From assembly GCA_902489855.1 (NCBI GenBank), contig CABUBS010000050.1:1-12402 (forward strand): a stretch of 12,402 bases of DNA. The letters run 5' to 3'. The notes beneath the pieces were generated by a model that was given only the letters and a program-made list of their open reading frames with translations, was not told the origin of the DNA and searched no databases. Positions within the stretch are counted from its first letter, which is position 1; each line of letters begins with the position of its first letter. The DNA comes from an uncultured Collinsella sp. (GTDB lineage Bacteria > Actinomycetota > Coriobacteriia > Coriobacteriales > Coriobacteriaceae). The translations under genes and the position numbers were made by a program. Below are positions 11,966-12,402 of the stretch, piece after piece.

Positions 11966-12402
11966 CTACTCCTCCCCCATAAGCTCGCCGGCGTTGCGGC
12001 GCAGCCACTCAAAGCACAGCGCCGTGGTCGCCTGGGCAACATTGAGGCTCTCGGTCATGCCGCGCTGGGGAAGCTTGGTTAAAAAGTCACATTTCTCGAG
12101 CACCAGGCGCGAGATGCCGTCGCCCTCGGAACCCATGACGAGCGCAACGCGGCCCTCGAAGGGGGCGTCCCAGCAACTGCCCTCGGCGTGCTCGGAGGCT
12201 CCACCCACCCAAAAGCCGGCGGCCTTGAGGTCGTCGAGTGCACGGGCGATATTGGGAACCTGTGCGATGGGCAGATGCATGACGGCGCCGGCAGAAGTCT
12301 TGTAGCTGCCGACGGTCACACCGGCGGCACGCTTGTTGGCAATGACGACGCCCGCCGCGCCCACGACCTCGGCAGAGCGCACGATGGCGCCAAAGTTGCC
12401 GT
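11966..12402 (-). CDS. rlmB: TrmH/SpoU-family 23S rRNA 2'-O-methyltransferase, C-terminal part
   Basis: The gene runs off the right edge; the 5' part is missing. RlmB methylates the ribose of a guanosine in 23S rRNA (G2251 in E. coli). The visible 145 residues cover most of the SPOUT methyltransferase domain. They begin in motif 1 (GNFGAIVRSAEVVGA), continue through motif 2 (ALVMGSEGDGISRLVLEKCD) and end with motif 3 (LPQRGMTESLNVAQATTALCFEWLRR), which together make the knotted SAM site. A GTG at 12382 falls inside motif 1 and is not a start. The N-terminal RNA-binding domain cannot be seen, so another TrmH-family member remains possible, but the yacP neighbour favours RlmB. Confidence 0.88.
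   Translation of the reverse strand, partial: GNFGAIVRSAEVVGAAGVVIANKRAAGVTVGSYKTSAGAVMHLPIAQVPNIARALDDLKAAGFWVGGASEHAEGSCWDAPFEGRVALVMGSEGDGISRLVLEKCDFLTKLPQRGMTESLNVAQATTALCFEWLRRNAGELMGEE

Overview
The window looks like a chromosomal segment of a gut Coriobacteriia actinobacterium, most likely Collinsella or a close relative. This rests on moderately high G+C, the gene order rpmG - tRNA-Trp - secE - nusG - rplK - rplA, an actinobacterial-type EF-Tu, and the accessory gene types. The genus is an inference from gene content; no 16S gene is present.

Layout. Positions 1-362 hold the 3' end of a metallophosphoesterase gene on the + strand, facing the ribosomal-protein operon across two terminators. 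Positions 488-3055 (- strand) are one transcription unit, rpmG - tRNA-Trp - secE - nusG - rplK - rplA, driven by a clear TTGACA promoter at about 3101-3130. Upstream on the same strand lie tuf (3335-4525, own terminator) and the tRNA cluster Tyr-Thr-Met (4622-4869). The cluster has a near-consensus promoter at 4932-4961. That promoter and the rpmG promoter share an almost identical block of about 20 bp around the -35 box. Positions 4870-5268 are non-coding and carry a strong inverted repeat.

Positions 5269-9085 are a beta-glycoside utilisation locus. A divergent RpiR-type regulator (- strand) faces a phospho-beta-glycosidase of family GH1 and a PTS EIIBC permease (+ strand). Paired TTGAATCA/TGATTCAA half-sites exactly three helical turns apart lie in the divergent gap. 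The permease would import and phosphorylate a beta-glycoside, the GH1 enzyme would cleave the phosphorylated product inside the cell, and the regulator would sense the sugar phosphate. No EIIA domain is present, so it must be supplied in trans.

Positions 9086-9916 are a long non-coding stretch. It holds the PTS terminator, degenerate copies of a TCCACGCT repeat, two matched 55-bp dyads spaced exactly 80 bp apart with paired base changes in the arms, a tRNA-Thr(TGT) gene with its terminator and a candidate promoter, and two tandem operators. The operators precede a single gene (9917-11257) that fuses an N-terminal excisionase/MerR-like helix-turn-helix to a HipA-like kinase. This has the look of a one-protein, self-regulated toxin-antitoxin-type module. 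Positions 11285-12402 (- strand) hold a YacP/Rae1-type NYN ribonuclease gene and the 3' part of an RlmB/TrmH-family rRNA methyltransferase gene, in the same order as in Bacillus.

The parts most worth a second look are the paired 9374-9428 / 9454-9508 dyads, the HTH-HipA fusion with its operators, and the shared promoter block.
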